Shown in pieces: positions 51,434 through 60,531 of a stretch of 64,000 nt of DNA (within the stretch, counting starts at the first letter, position 1; each line of letters starts with the position of its first letter). Origin of the DNA: Microcoleus sp. bin38.metabat.b11b12b14.051 (lineage in GTDB: Bacteria; Cyanobacteriota; Cyanobacteriia; Cyanobacteriales; Microcoleaceae); the NCBI RefSeq assembly GCF_013299165.1, contig NZ_JAAFKD010000013.1, forward strand, positions 124,001 through 188,000. Direction: 5' to 3'. Made by a program: the position numbers and the translations under genes. The notes beneath the pieces were generated by a model. The model ran no database searches, was not told the origin of the DNA, and worked only from the letters and a program-made list of their open reading frames with translations.

Positions 51434-51867
51434 TAGCGGGCATAGGTGTCGGCGCGGGGCGATCGCGATCGGGGGTGGGCCTCCCCCTCGGAACCCACCA
51501 ATTAACCTCAATATCCTGTTGGGGCAATTTTAAATTAGCTCCAACAGGTATGATTGTTAGATAACCGGACGAGAGACTTGCTTGACTCGCTTTCCCCGCT
51601 GGCCCGCTTTTGGCGCTGGCATCAGGCGAAAAAAAACAAAGCACTTCTACCTTCAGGAGAGCTGAACAAAGAGTTAGGACTGTCGCTAACATTACCCAGT
51701 TTCCCAGAAAAAAATTGGGGAAAGGTGTAGAAACATCCGCTCAAAAACCGGATTTTAGACCCCCGGCGCGTAAGCCTTAATAGCGTTGGTGGCGCGCTTT
51801 CAGCAGCTTGCTTTCAGCAGATAGTCAAAGTTCTAGTCTTAGATATAGAAAACTACTAGCATCAGTT
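51434..51867. other. Intergenic region after the cyclase gene
   Basis: 434 bp. It has one hairpin at 51515-51548 (see separate entry) and otherwise no recognised feature. A TTG at 51808 opens the next frame early, but the ATG at 51868 is preferred as its start. Confidence 0.5.
51515..51548 (+). terminator. Possible terminator after the cyclase gene
   Basis: CCTGTTGG at 51515 pairs with CCAACAGG ending at 51548, with a long A/T-rich loop. A short T-rich run follows (TATGATTGTTAG). It is 82 bp past the stop; moderate support only. Confidence 0.4.
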
Positions 51868-52416
51868 ATGGATAATTGGAATTCGCAGTCGGGAGATATT
51901 GAGTGGGTAGATCAGGTTTACCAACTATTGCTAGATATTGCTCGCAGCTCGCTGTCAGATATCCCCAGAATCCCCGAAAACCTCACTCAAAAGTCTCTTC
52001 CCCTACTCCAGAAATTACAAAGCATTCAGCAAAGACCCCAGGGGCAACCGTTTAAATCCGATGCCTTTTCGGTAAACGATCTCGAATGGGTGGCTCAAGT
52101 CCGCCAACTGCTCGAAGAACTGACCCGCGAGTCTTTGTCGGAACGCCCAAAAATGCCAGAAAATTTGGCGGGTCGGGCTTTGAGTCTGGCAGATAAGGCA
52201 CAAAGCATCAAAGAAACCATAGAAAACTATGCAGCCGACAGCCCAACAGATGAAGATGAGAGTTCCTTGCAGCCTCCAGACGCGCTGCTGCACCTCTTGC
52301 ACCAGAGTTTAAAAACTCACCGTGCCAAAAGCTACAAACCCGATGCTCCCGAATGGCAGCAACTCTTGACCCTGCTAGATGTAGTGCAGTCAATTTACAA
52401 GCAAATTCAACATTAA
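51868..52416 (+). CDS. Hypothetical helical protein with internal duplication
   Basis: 182 residues from ATG 51868 (MDNWNSQSGDIEWVDQVYQLL). The first two thirds are a direct duplication: DIEWVDQVYQLLLDIARSSL...IPENLTQKSL and DLEWVAQVRQLLEELTRESL...MPENLAGRAL, about 65 residues apart. A third, looser unit (DAPEWQQLLTLLDVVQSIYK) closes the protein. No known domain, no membrane segment. Probably a small scaffold-like helical bundle, but this is a guess. Confidence 0.72.
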   Translation: MDNWNSQSGDIEWVDQVYQLLLDIARSSLSDIPRIPENLTQKSLPLLQKLQSIQQRPQGQPFKSDAFSVNDLEWVAQVRQLLEELTRESLSERPKMPENLAGRALSLADKAQSIKETIENYAADSPTDEDESSLQPPDALLHLLHQSLKTHRAKSYKPDAPEWQQLLTLLDVVQSIYKQIQH

Positions 52417-52900
52417 ATTTAGCGCGCTAGCTGGCTCGAAAGTCGGTAGTCGCGCCGGATGATTGCAAGGCAGTCCGACGCTAACCTCATCAACTCGGTG
52501 CATCAAAACCTCGGCCCAATCTGACTCAGTTGACTATTTATCCCTCGCCACCACAGCGGTTGGCTGGGGGAAAATCCGCCGCAGCGCCAAACATCGTACC
52601 CAACGGCATCGGGGATCTATAGTCCCGGCAATAATAAAGCTTTGGAGAAAGCCCGATCACTCCTAAAATGCTATGAAAGGGGTTTGAAAATTTGACAGGG
52701 GAACTTTGAGATTAACTTCGCAATCCCCCATCAAAACGAGTAGCGGTTCGGTGCAAAGCTCAACTTTACTTCTAGCAGCAGGTCGCGTCGCAGCCCCCTA
52801 ATCAGACGGTTGCAAGCCCGAGGCTAGAAAAATTACGGTTCGACCGCGAGAACCGATATCGCATTCACCCCCGATCACCTGTTAACTTGGAGATATTGTT
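52417..52900. other. Intergenic region upstream of ppa
   Basis: 484 bp, GC-rich, with no gene or repeat recognised. The last 20 bases contain the ribosome site (GGAG) of the pyrophosphatase gene. Confidence 0.5.
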
Positions 52901-53413
52901 GTGGACTTATCGCTAATTCCGGCACAGCCAAAACCAGGACTGCTTAACGTCCTGATCGAAATCACCGCCGGTAGCAAAAACAAGTACGAGTTTGATAAAG
53001 AGATGCAAGCCTTTGCACTCGATCGGGTGCTTTATGCCTCAGTGCAATACCCTTGCGACTACGGCTTCATACCCAATACCTTAGCCGACGACGGCGACCC
53101 CCTCGACGGCATGGTAATGATGGATGAACCCACTTTTCCAGGGTGCATCATCGCCGCCCGTCCGATCGGAATGCTGGAAATGATCGACGGAGGTGACAGG
53201 GACGAAAAACTGCTGTGCGTTCCCGACAAAGACCCCCGCTACGCTCACGTGAAGTCCCTCAAAGACGTAGCCCCACACCGCTTGGACGAAATAGCCGAAT
53301 TTTTTAGAACCTACAAAAATTTGGAGAAAAAAGTCACAGAAATTCTGGGTTGGCAAGATGTCGATATGGTCATGCCCCTAGTAGAAAAGTGCATCGCAGC
53401 CGATCGCCAATAA
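52901..53413 (+). CDS. ppa: Inorganic pyrophosphatase
   Basis: Hydrolyses PPi released by biosynthetic reactions, pulling them forward; cytosolic hexamer in family I. 170 residues beginning [21 protein letters not shown]. Active-site blocks [25 protein letters not shown] and [13 protein letters not shown] carry the metal-binding aspartates. The start codon is GTG, with GGAG 8 bases upstream (52889-52892). Confidence 0.97.
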   Translation: MDLSLIPAQPKPGLLNVLIEITAGSKNKYEFDKEMQAFALDRVLYASVQYPCDYGFIPNTLADDGDPLDGMVMMDEPTFPGCIIAARPIGMLEMIDGGDRDEKLLCVPDKDPRYAHVKSLKDVAPHRLDEIAEFFRTYKNLEKKVTEILGWQDVDMVMPLVEKCIAADRQ

Positions 53414-53956
53414 GCCCCAAACGGCAAACTCCTCGACTGCAACCCGAATAAAAATTCAGGCAGCCGAACTTAAGGCCACCGCTGCACGTCAAACAATGCA
53501 GTCGGGGAGGGGGTGGCTACAATCAAAATTCTTGGTGAATGCCGACTCACCCAGCAGGATTTTTTACACAGCCACCCCATTCGCAATCTTGAAATCAATA
53601 CTACTTATAGAGTAAGATTAAGCGCAAATTCTCAGTAATTGGGCAAAGACCTTCTACGTTTGAGGCAATTTTACCCAAACACAGACATTAACGCTATCTT
53701 AATCTCAGAAGACAGAACACGCCGGGGAGCCGGCAGGGTGCAAAAAATAATCTCTCAGTAGCGTGACATCTGCCGCGCGGGGTGCCCGTTACGGTTTAGG
53801 CTTGTAACAGCCCAAGTGTTCGGTAAGTCGGATTCCCAGGTTGGGTACTAGGATAATTTACCGATCGTTTTATAGTACGGATTGCTAAAAACTAAAAACT
53901 AAAAACTAAAAAATAAGAGCTCAACTTCCAAGTTCCTGCGCGCCAAGCTAAAAAAG
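53414..53956. other. Intergenic region between ppa and the metallo-hydrolase gene
   Basis: 543 bp. GGGGTGGC (53510-53517) and GCCACCCC (53571-53578) can pair over a 53-base loop. A GCCGG/CCGGC hairpin lies near 53730. A heptanucleotide tract (CTAAAAA)n is at 53885-53914. The stretch 53700-53880 could be transcribed into a structured RNA, but I recognise no known family. Confidence 0.45.
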
Positions 53957-54865
53957 ATGCCAGATTCCGCACCCTCTCAAGCCAACCCACAGCCTTCCGA
54001 TCAGAAAGCCACTATGGAAAATAGTCCTTTGACCGAGTTTGTCGTTCAGTTTTGGGGCGTGCGGGGCAGCATCGCCACCCCCGGTACCAAAACAATTCGC
54101 TACGGAGGTAACACCTCTTGTGTAGAAATGCGTTTGGGCAAAAAACGCCTGATTTTTGACGGCGGCACGGGTTTGCGAGTTCTCGGCCTCAACCTGCTGC
54201 GACAAATGCCGGTGGAAGCTCATATGTTTTTCAGTCACACTCACTGGGATCACATTCAAGGATTTCCGTTCTTTACTCCTGCTTTTATCCCTGGTAACTG
54301 CTTTCACATTTACGGAGCGATCGCCCCCAACGGCACTACAATCAAACAGCGTCTAGCCGACCAAATGCTGCACCCGAATTTTCCTGTTCCCATCCAGGTA
54401 ATGCAGTCAGACCTGAAATTCAACGATTTGACTCCGGGCGATATTGTCGAACTCGACGACGTGAAAGTAGAAACGGCACTGCTCAACCATCCCAATACTG
54501 CGATCGGATATCGAGTCACGTGGGAGGGACATACAGCCGTCTACTGCACCGATACAGAACATTTTCCCGATCGCTTAGACGAAAATGTAGTACACTTAGC
54601 CCGCAACGCCGACGTGCTGATTTACGACGCCAACTACACCAACGAAGAGTATTACGACTTCAAAAATCCGAAAGTCGGCTGGGGACACTCAACTTGGCAA
54701 GCAGCAGTAGAAATAGCCAAAGCTGCTGGAGTTAAAAGAATCCTGATGTTTCACCACGATCCGGGTCATGACGACAATTTTCTCGATCGTGTCGAAGCAG
54801 ACGTGCAAGCAGTTTTCGCCAACGCGTGCTTGGCCCGCGAAGGCATGAGCATACCAGTGATTTAG
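53957..54865 (+). CDS. Metallo-beta-lactamase-fold hydrolase (PhnP-like)
   Basis: 302 residues. After about 27 low-complexity residues, FWGVRGSIATPGTKTIRYGGNTSCVEM starts the domain. Metal ligands: SHTHWDH, NHPNTAIGYR, YCTDTEH and LMFHHDPGHDD. This subgroup is a phosphodiesterase-like MBL family; the substrate is unknown. The ATG at 53957 is 13 bases after a weak purine-rich stretch; ATG 54014 (MENSPLTEF) is another possible start. Confidence 0.88.
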   Translation: MPDSAPSQANPQPSDQKATMENSPLTEFVVQFWGVRGSIATPGTKTIRYGGNTSCVEMRLGKKRLIFDGGTGLRVLGLNLLRQMPVEAHMFFSHTHWDHIQGFPFFTPAFIPGNCFHIYGAIAPNGTTIKQRLADQMLHPNFPVPIQVMQSDLKFNDLTPGDIVELDDVKVETALLNHPNTAIGYRVTWEGHTAVYCTDTEHFPDRLDENVVHLARNADVLIYDANYTNEEYYDFKNPKVGWGHSTWQAAVEIAKAAGVKRILMFHHDPGHDDNFLDRVEADVQAVFANACLAREGMSIPVI

Positions 54866-54940
54866 CAAACAAAGCGATGCTGGTGACTAAAAAAACCGCC
54901 TCGCTAGCCCAGAAATTAGCAGCCAGAAGGCAGAAACAAA

Positions 54941-55507
54941 ATGAACCACAAAAACCCCCCCAAGCTTCGCTATCGTGGCTTGCGGGGGCTTTACTCCGCG
55001 TTGCTGGTGCTGATAATTGCCTGCTGTATCTGTGGCGGACGGGTAGCAGCGGAGGTTGCCAGCTCCAACAATCCGGCGCGACTGGCTCAAGTCTCTGCCA
55101 TTGAAGATAATGGTACTGTCGATCGCATCCCCGAACGCTACCAACTCGGACAGCAACTGTACCTAGAAAACTGCGCCACCTGCCACATCGGCTTACCCCC
55201 GCAAGTATTGCCAACAGAAACCTGGCGCCGGTTGCTGCAAGATCCCCAACACTACGGACAAACCCTGAAACTCCTAGTAGACCCGCCCCGCCTGTTAGTG
55301 TGGAACTACCTACAAACTTATTCGCGTCCCCAAGCCAAAGACGAAGAACTCCCCTACAGGGCAGCCACCTCTGGCTATTTCAAAGCCTTGCACCCCAGAG
55401 TCAAGCTGCCCCAACCAGCAAATATCAGCAGTTGCGCGACTTGTCACCCCGGCGCGTCTCAATACAATTTCCGCAAGCTTACCGCCGAGTGGCAAAACTC
55501 CCCGTAA
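54941..55507 (+). CDS. Di-heme cytochrome c, exported
   Basis: 188 residues. N-terminal hydrophobic segment (GLYSALLVLIIACCICGG) as signal or anchor, then two haem c sites, CATCH (about residues 80-84) and CATCH (about 166-170). The first sits in QLYLENCATCHIGLPPQVL as in soluble electron carriers; Met ligands are not evident, and His may serve instead. AGAAGG before the ATG is a fair ribosome site. Located in lumen or periplasm; the redox partner is unknown. The downstream gap is filled with the 71-bp array. Confidence 0.9.
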   Translation: MNHKNPPKLRYRGLRGLYSALLVLIIACCICGGRVAAEVASSNNPARLAQVSAIEDNGTVDRIPERYQLGQQLYLENCATCHIGLPPQVLPTETWRRLLQDPQHYGQTLKLLVDPPRLLVWNYLQTYSRPQAKDEELPYRAATSGYFKALHPRVKLPQPANISSCATCHPGASQYNFRKLTAEWQNSP

Positions 55508-55657
55508 CGAGGATGGAGGAAACCATCTCTATTTTGTACAGGAGTCCAAGCATCTCGCTGGTAGGTAATCAACACTCGATCGCCCGATGCTTGCACTCCT
55601 GAACAACCCTTTCTATACTCATCGGGATGCTCCCTCTATTCCTGTTGGAATCTCTTC

Positions 55658-56487
55658 GATATCAGTTCGTATTTATGACTTTAGTCTTTTGAAAAATGCG
55701 GACTGAAGTCCGAACGATCAAACCTATCGATATCAGTTCGTATTTATGACTTTAGTCTTTTCACAAGTGCGGACTGAAGTCCGAACGATCAAACCTATCG
55801 ATATCAGTTCGTATTTATGACTTTACTCTTTTGAAAAATGCGGACTGAAGTCCGAACGATCAAACCTATCGATATCAGTTCGTATTTATGACTTTAGTCT
55901 TTTCACAAGTGCGGACTGAAGTCCGAACGATCAAACCTATCGATATCAGTTCGTATTTATGACTTTACTCTTTTGAAAAATGCGGACTGAAGTCCGAACG
56001 ATCAAACCTATCGATATCAGTTCGTATTTATGACTTTAGTCTTTTCACAAGTGCGGACTGAAGTCCGAACGATCAAACCTATCGATATCAGTTCGTATTT
56101 ATGACTTTACTCTTTTGAAAAATGCGGACTGAAGTCCGAACGATCAAACCTATCGATATCAGTTCGTATTTATGACTTTAGTCTTTTCACAAGTGCGGAC
56201 TGAAGTCCGAACGATCAAACCTATCGATATCAGTTCGTATTTATGACTTTACTCTTTTGAAAAATGCGGACTGAAGTCCGAACGATCAAACCTATCGATA
56301 TCAGTTCGTATTTATGACTTTAGTCTTTTGAAAAATGCGGACTGAAGTCCTCACTACTAACCTACGAGTTTAGTTTTGTGAAAAAGAAGGACTGAAGTCC
56401 TCACTACAAACCTGTGAATATTAGTTTGTAGTCAGGACTTTAGTTTTGTGAAAAAGAAGGACTGAAGTCCTCACTACAAACCTGTTT
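55658..56487. repeat. 71-bp tandem array with 142-bp higher-order units (family A)
   Basis: Ten units start at 55658, 55729, 55800, 55871, 55942, 56013, 56084, 56155, 56226 and 56297, each 71 bp and each with a GGACTGAAGTCCGAACGATCAAACC-type arm. Three variants differ in the loop: A (TTTAGTC...GAAAAATG), B (TTTAGTC...CACAAGTG) and C (TTTACTC...GAAAAATG). The order is A, then B-C four times, then A, so 55729-56296 is four exact 142-bp dimers. Two older, diverged copies of the TAGTGAGG subtype follow, to the ppc stop. Confidence 0.96.
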
Positions 56488-56488
56488 T

Positions 56489-59400
56489 TTAGCCCGTATT
56501 CCGCATCCCGGCGGCAATACCATTAATTGTCAGCAGAGCTCCCCGCAACAATTCACCTTTGCTGTAACGCGAGTGAATTACCCCAGGAACGCTTCCCGTA
56601 CCGTGCTGCCGCAACCGTTTTAGCAGCGATACCTGCAACAATCCTAAAGGTACGATCGTTGCATTTCGTAACTGCACCGATCGCTGCAACGACGGGTCTC
56701 CATCCAACAAACTCTGATGTCGGGTAATAGTTAAAACTAAATCCCGAATCAAGTAAAATTCGGCGGCAATTTGCTCGAATAAAGCCTTGAAACGCTCCTT
56801 GTCCGCTGGCAAAGCTAACTCGCGCACGTAGTGTTCCGCCATCTGCAAATCCACCTTAGATAAAGTCATTTCCACCTTAGAAATCACCATTTTAAAAAAC
56901 GGCCATTTCAAGTAGAAATACTGCAAAAGTTTCATGTGTTCTTCCGGTTCTTCCAGCAAAAACTCTTGCAATGCTGTGCCTACGCCGTACCAAGAAGGCA
57001 GCAAAAAGCGGCTTTGAGTCCAGCTAAATACCCATGGAATTGCCCGCAAACCGCTGATGTCTTTCTTGCCGCCGCGACGCGCCGGACGCGAACTAATTTG
57101 CAATTGGCTGATTTCTTGAATTGGGGTAACGTGGTGGAAGAAATCGACTAAATCGTCTTGTTCGTAGATTAAATTGCGGTAGTGCGATCGCGATTTCGCT
57201 GACAATTCCTCCATAATCTCATTCCAAGAGTCGATGCCGTCAAAACCAGTGTGCAGCAAACTCGCTTGAATTACGGCCGCCGCTACAGTTTCCAAATTGT
57301 ACAGCGCCAACTCTGGCAAAGAATACTTAGAAGCTAAAACTTCGCCTTGTTCGGTAATCTTAATTCGCCCGCTGATACTCTTTCCGGGCTGAGCCAAAAT
57401 CGCCTTGTAAGCAGGCCCGCCGCCACGCCCTACAGAGCCGCCCCGGCCGTGAAAAATCCGCAACTCTACACTGTACTTTTCCGCAATCATTTGCAAAGCT
57501 TTTTGGGCTTTGTGAATTTCCCAGTTGCTGCTGAGGAAACCCGAATCTTTATTGCTGTCGGAATAGCCCAGCATCACTTCTTGCAATTTGAGATTTTGGA
57601 TTGGACAGTCGATATTTTGTTCGTTTTTTTCTGCTACTTCCTGCGCGTATCCTCCGGTTAGCAAAGCTCGGTACAGCGGCAGTTCAAATATCTGCTCCAT
57701 TACTTCCGGCGCTTTTTTCAAGTCTTCCACTGTTTCAAACAGAGGCACTACTTGAATGCTGCTAATTCCGGTTGCCGGATCGTACAGTCCTGATTCTTTG
57801 GCTAGCAGCAAAACAGCCAGCATATCGCTGACATGGTGGGTCATGCTGATGACGTAAGTTTCGCAAATCTCCGGGCCGAATTCCTGGTGCATTTGCCGCA
57901 ATATGCGGAAGGTATTAATCGTCTCGCAAGTTTTGGGAGAAAACGGCAATTCGGCAGGAATTAAAGGGCGGCGAGTTTGCAATTCAGTGGCGAGCCAAAT
58001 CACTCGATCGCCTTCGGACATTTGATTGTAAGACTTGGGCAAAATTTGCAAGTATTCTGCAATTTCGCTCAAAGCGTCGGAGTGTACTGTTGACTCTTGG
58101 CGGATATCTAGGTAAGCCAAGTTAAATCCGTAGATTTCTACTTGACAGAGCAGATTTTCCAAGTCCCGACAGCTCAAACCTGTTTCGACTAAATTGCGCT
58201 CGATGAGCTGCAATTCGGTCAAAAACTCGGTTCCCGATCGATAAAGCCCGGTCATTCCCGGATGTTCTGAGAGAGCTTCGCGCTCTCGCTGCAACTCGTC
58301 TCCTTTGTACAGCCGCCAGTTGCGATCGCGCGTATTTTCCAGCCGCTGGAGCACGTAGGCCAGCTTTAAGCGATAAGGTTCTTGGCGGTAGCGAATCGCC
58401 CATTGCTCGTAAACTTCGGGAAATTCCGATTTGTCGCGATCGAGAGATTCCAGCAATTCTGGCAATACGTCACTCCAGTGCAGCGACAAACTCAAAAGTT
58501 CGTTGAGCCGCTTCACCGCATTGATGTACTTGCACAGCACTAAATGGCGTTGATAGCAAGCTGTTTGCCAGGTTACTTTCGGAGTGACAGAAGGATTCCC
58601 ATCCCTGTCGGAACCTACCCAAGAACCAAACTTGCAGAAGTTGTAACTCGGTGGTTTCAGGTAAGGGAAAGAAGCGTGCAGAGCTTGCTTTAAGCGGTGG
58701 TATAGTTCCGGAATCGCATCAAACAGCACTTCGTCGAAGTAGTGCAGCGTGTACTCTACTTCGTCAAGCACCGTCGGCTTAAACTGGTGCAGCTCGTCGG
58801 TGCGCCACCAGAGGCGAATTTCTTCCATCAGTTGCTCTTGGAGCGTCGCAGCTTCCCAGGAAGACACTGGGTAGGGGCTTTCTGAGTCGGCTCCCACCAC
58901 CTGAAATTTCTCGTCTATTTGGTCTAGCTGTTGGAGAATCTTCGCCATCCGCCGCTGCTTGGTGCGGATCGTGTGGCGGACAATTTCTGTGGGGTGAGCG
59001 GTGAATACCAAGCGGATGTCTAACTGGTCGATCAAACGCTGGATTTGCTGGCTGGGTACGTTCAAACGCAGCAGCATCGGGAACAGTTGGTGAAATGTTC
59101 CGGCATCTTTGGCGATCGTCTCGCTGCTGTCTGCACCGCGAGGAGCTGTTTGGGCGGGGCCTTCCCTATGCCGCGGGCGATCGGGCGCATCAGTTGCTTG
59201 TCCCGGCAGTTTAGAAAACATCCGCGCCCCAGCGTCGTTGCTACCAGAGTAAGCTAGCTGTTGGTCTCGCTGTTCGTAGTGCTGCTCGACAATGTTGATT
59301 AACTGAAAATACAGTGCAAAAGCCCGGGCTGCACGGATGGCGGCGTTAAGGTCGAGCTTTTCGATTAGCTGTACGACATTTGACTCGCGAAAGTGAGTGG

Positions 59401-59608
59401 CTTGTCCCTCGGCGGAATTGACCGATCGCATTTGGTTGAGCAAATCCACCAATTCCTGCCCGCACTCCTGTCGCAGCACCGATTCCCACAAGTCCTCTAC
59501 TACTTTGAGGCGATTGCGCAGAAACAGGTCTGATTTTGAGTAAGGGGCAGAATGGGGAATAGATGGTGAATCAATAGCCTGTTCTGAAGACTGGAGGACT
59601 GAACTCAT
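56489..59608 (-). CDS. ppc: Phosphoenolpyruvate carboxylase
   Basis: Fixes bicarbonate onto PEP to give oxaloacetate, the main anaplerotic reaction in cyanobacteria. About 1039 residues. Signature blocks: [69 protein letters not shown] and the C-terminal end [10 protein letters not shown]. Start at ATG 59608 ([10 protein letters not shown]) with GAGGA 9-10 bases upstream; the TTG at 59623 overlaps that site and is less likely. The stop lies 2 bp from the repeat array. Confidence 0.97.
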   Translation of the reverse strand: MSSVLQSSEQAIDSPSIPHSAPYSKSDLFLRNRLKVVEDLWESVLRQECGQELVDLLNQMRSVNSAEGQATHFRESNVVQLIEKLDLNAAIRAARAFALYFQLINIVEQHYEQRDQQLAYSGSNDAGARMFSKLPGQATDAPDRPRHREGPAQTAPRGADSSETIAKDAGTFHQLFPMLLRLNVPSQQIQRLIDQLDIRLVFTAHPTEIVRHTIRTKQRRMAKILQQLDQIDEKFQVVGADSESPYPVSSWEAATLQEQLMEEIRLWWRTDELHQFKPTVLDEVEYTLHYFDEVLFDAIPELYHRLKQALHASFPYLKPPSYNFCKFGSWVGSDRDGNPSVTPKVTWQTACYQRHLVLCKYINAVKRLNELLSLSLHWSDVLPELLESLDRDKSEFPEVYEQWAIRYRQEPYRLKLAYVLQRLENTRDRNWRLYKGDELQREREALSEHPGMTGLYRSGTEFLTELQLIERNLVETGLSCRDLENLLCQVEIYGFNLAYLDIRQESTVHSDALSEIAEYLQILPKSYNQMSEGDRVIWLATELQTRRPLIPAELPFSPKTCETINTFRILRQMHQEFGPEICETYVISMTHHVSDMLAVLLLAKESGLYDPATGISSIQVVPLFETVEDLKKAPEVMEQIFELPLYRALLTGGYAQEVAEKNEQNIDCPIQNLKLQEVMLGYSDSNKDSGFLSSNWEIHKAQKALQMIAEKYSVELRIFHGRGGSVGRGGGPAYKAILAQPGKSISGRIKITEQGEVLASKYSLPELALYNLETVAAAVIQASLLHTGFDGIDSWNEIMEELSAKSRSHYRNLIYEQDDLVDFFHHVTPIQEISQLQISSRPARRGGKKDISGLRAIPWVFSWTQSRFLLPSWYGVGTALQEFLLEEPEEHMKLLQYFYLKWPFFKMVISKVEMTLSKVDLQMAEHYVRELALPADKERFKALFEQIAAEFYLIRDLVLTITRHQSLLDGDPSLQRSVQLRNATIVPLGLLQVSLLKRLRQHGTGSVPGVIHSRYSKGELLRGALLTINGIAAGMRNTG

Positions 59609-59900
59609 CGGGCTGTTCCTCAATAGCTGCGGGTGTCTAGAAAATTGTATTGTTTAGTTTCACCTAAAACACTTTTATTTGCAGTCAAATTAGAGACAAC
59701 TTATACAATTTTCGATTTTTGATTGGGTATGACTTATAACTATCCGGCGTTGGGATCGCGGGTCTAGCCTTCCCTTCTGTTGGGAAACTAATCTGATGTC
59801 AAGGCACTTATCTAGAACTAAAGACCAATTTTATTAGCACAGATTTTACCAACAGTCAAGCTTCGATCCTGAAAAAAATAGCGTCGAACTTCCCTTGGGG

Positions 59901-60128
59901 TTACGAGGAGTGCGATCGAGGAAAGTTGAGCACCGGGAGGCGCGAGCCCCGAAAGACTTCTTCGCTTTCTACTCCGAGCGAGGCAACAAACTCAGCAGCA
60001 GCTTTGGCTGCCAGCAAGCCGCCCAGCATGGGTAAGGCGGCCAAGCTCAATAAAATATCAGAGGAAACTGGCAACTTTGAACTGTTAGGTGTTTGAGTTT
60101 TGGGTAAGTCTTGGTTTTCTGATGCCAT
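59901..60128 (-). CDS. Small conserved protein of unknown function
   Basis: 75 residues, MASENQDLPKTQTPNSSKLPV, followed by a hydrophobic stretch (ILLSLAALPMLGGLLAAKAAAEFVASLG) that could be membrane-associated, and a C-terminus with EEVFRGSRLPVLNFP. AGGAGGG six bases before the ATG is a strong ribosome site, supporting a real gene. No family recognised. Divergent from the DUF1574-like gene. Confidence 0.8.
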   Translation of the reverse strand: MASENQDLPKTQTPNSSKLPVSSDILLSLAALPMLGGLLAAKAAAEFVASLGVESEEVFRGSRLPVLNFPRSHSS

Positions 60129-60531
60129 AAATCCCTCCTGGGTTACTGGGTATCCTTAGTTTACAGCAGAAGTCAGAAGGAAGAAGTCAAGCGTGAAGTC
60201 CGAAGAATAGCAAGGGTTTCAGCAATTAAGAAGTCCTAATCTTGGGGCGCGGTTGCTCTTTTGGGGAAATAATCTTGACTGCTGACGGCAGGACTAATGA
60301 CGAATGACTTCGCTTAACTTGGTCTAATTGTGCCAGAATACATTCGAGGTATTACCAAAAAACTATTCCCCTCGATCGCGCGTTGGGGGCCTACAGGGCT
60401 TGGCAGTAAGACCAGCAACGGTTAAACTTCACGCAACGGTTAAGCTCCGCAAATAAAATAGTTGTCTGTAAAACCTGTAAACTGTGCTATCTGTAGAAAA
60501 CAAAACCAGCCTTGACGAAATTTAAAGTCCC
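60129..60531. other. Intergenic region between the small gene and the DUF1574-like gene
   Basis: 403 bp, divergent, no repeat or RNA recognised; it presumably holds two promoters. Confidence 0.5.

Noticed and set aside
53700..53880. Possible structured RNA
   Set aside because: Hairpins exist, but no known RNA family (6S, tmRNA, RNase P, Yfr) could be matched by eye.
55658..56487. CRISPR-like array before ppc
   Set aside because: Units are direct 71-bp repeats without unique spacers; only three loop variants occur.
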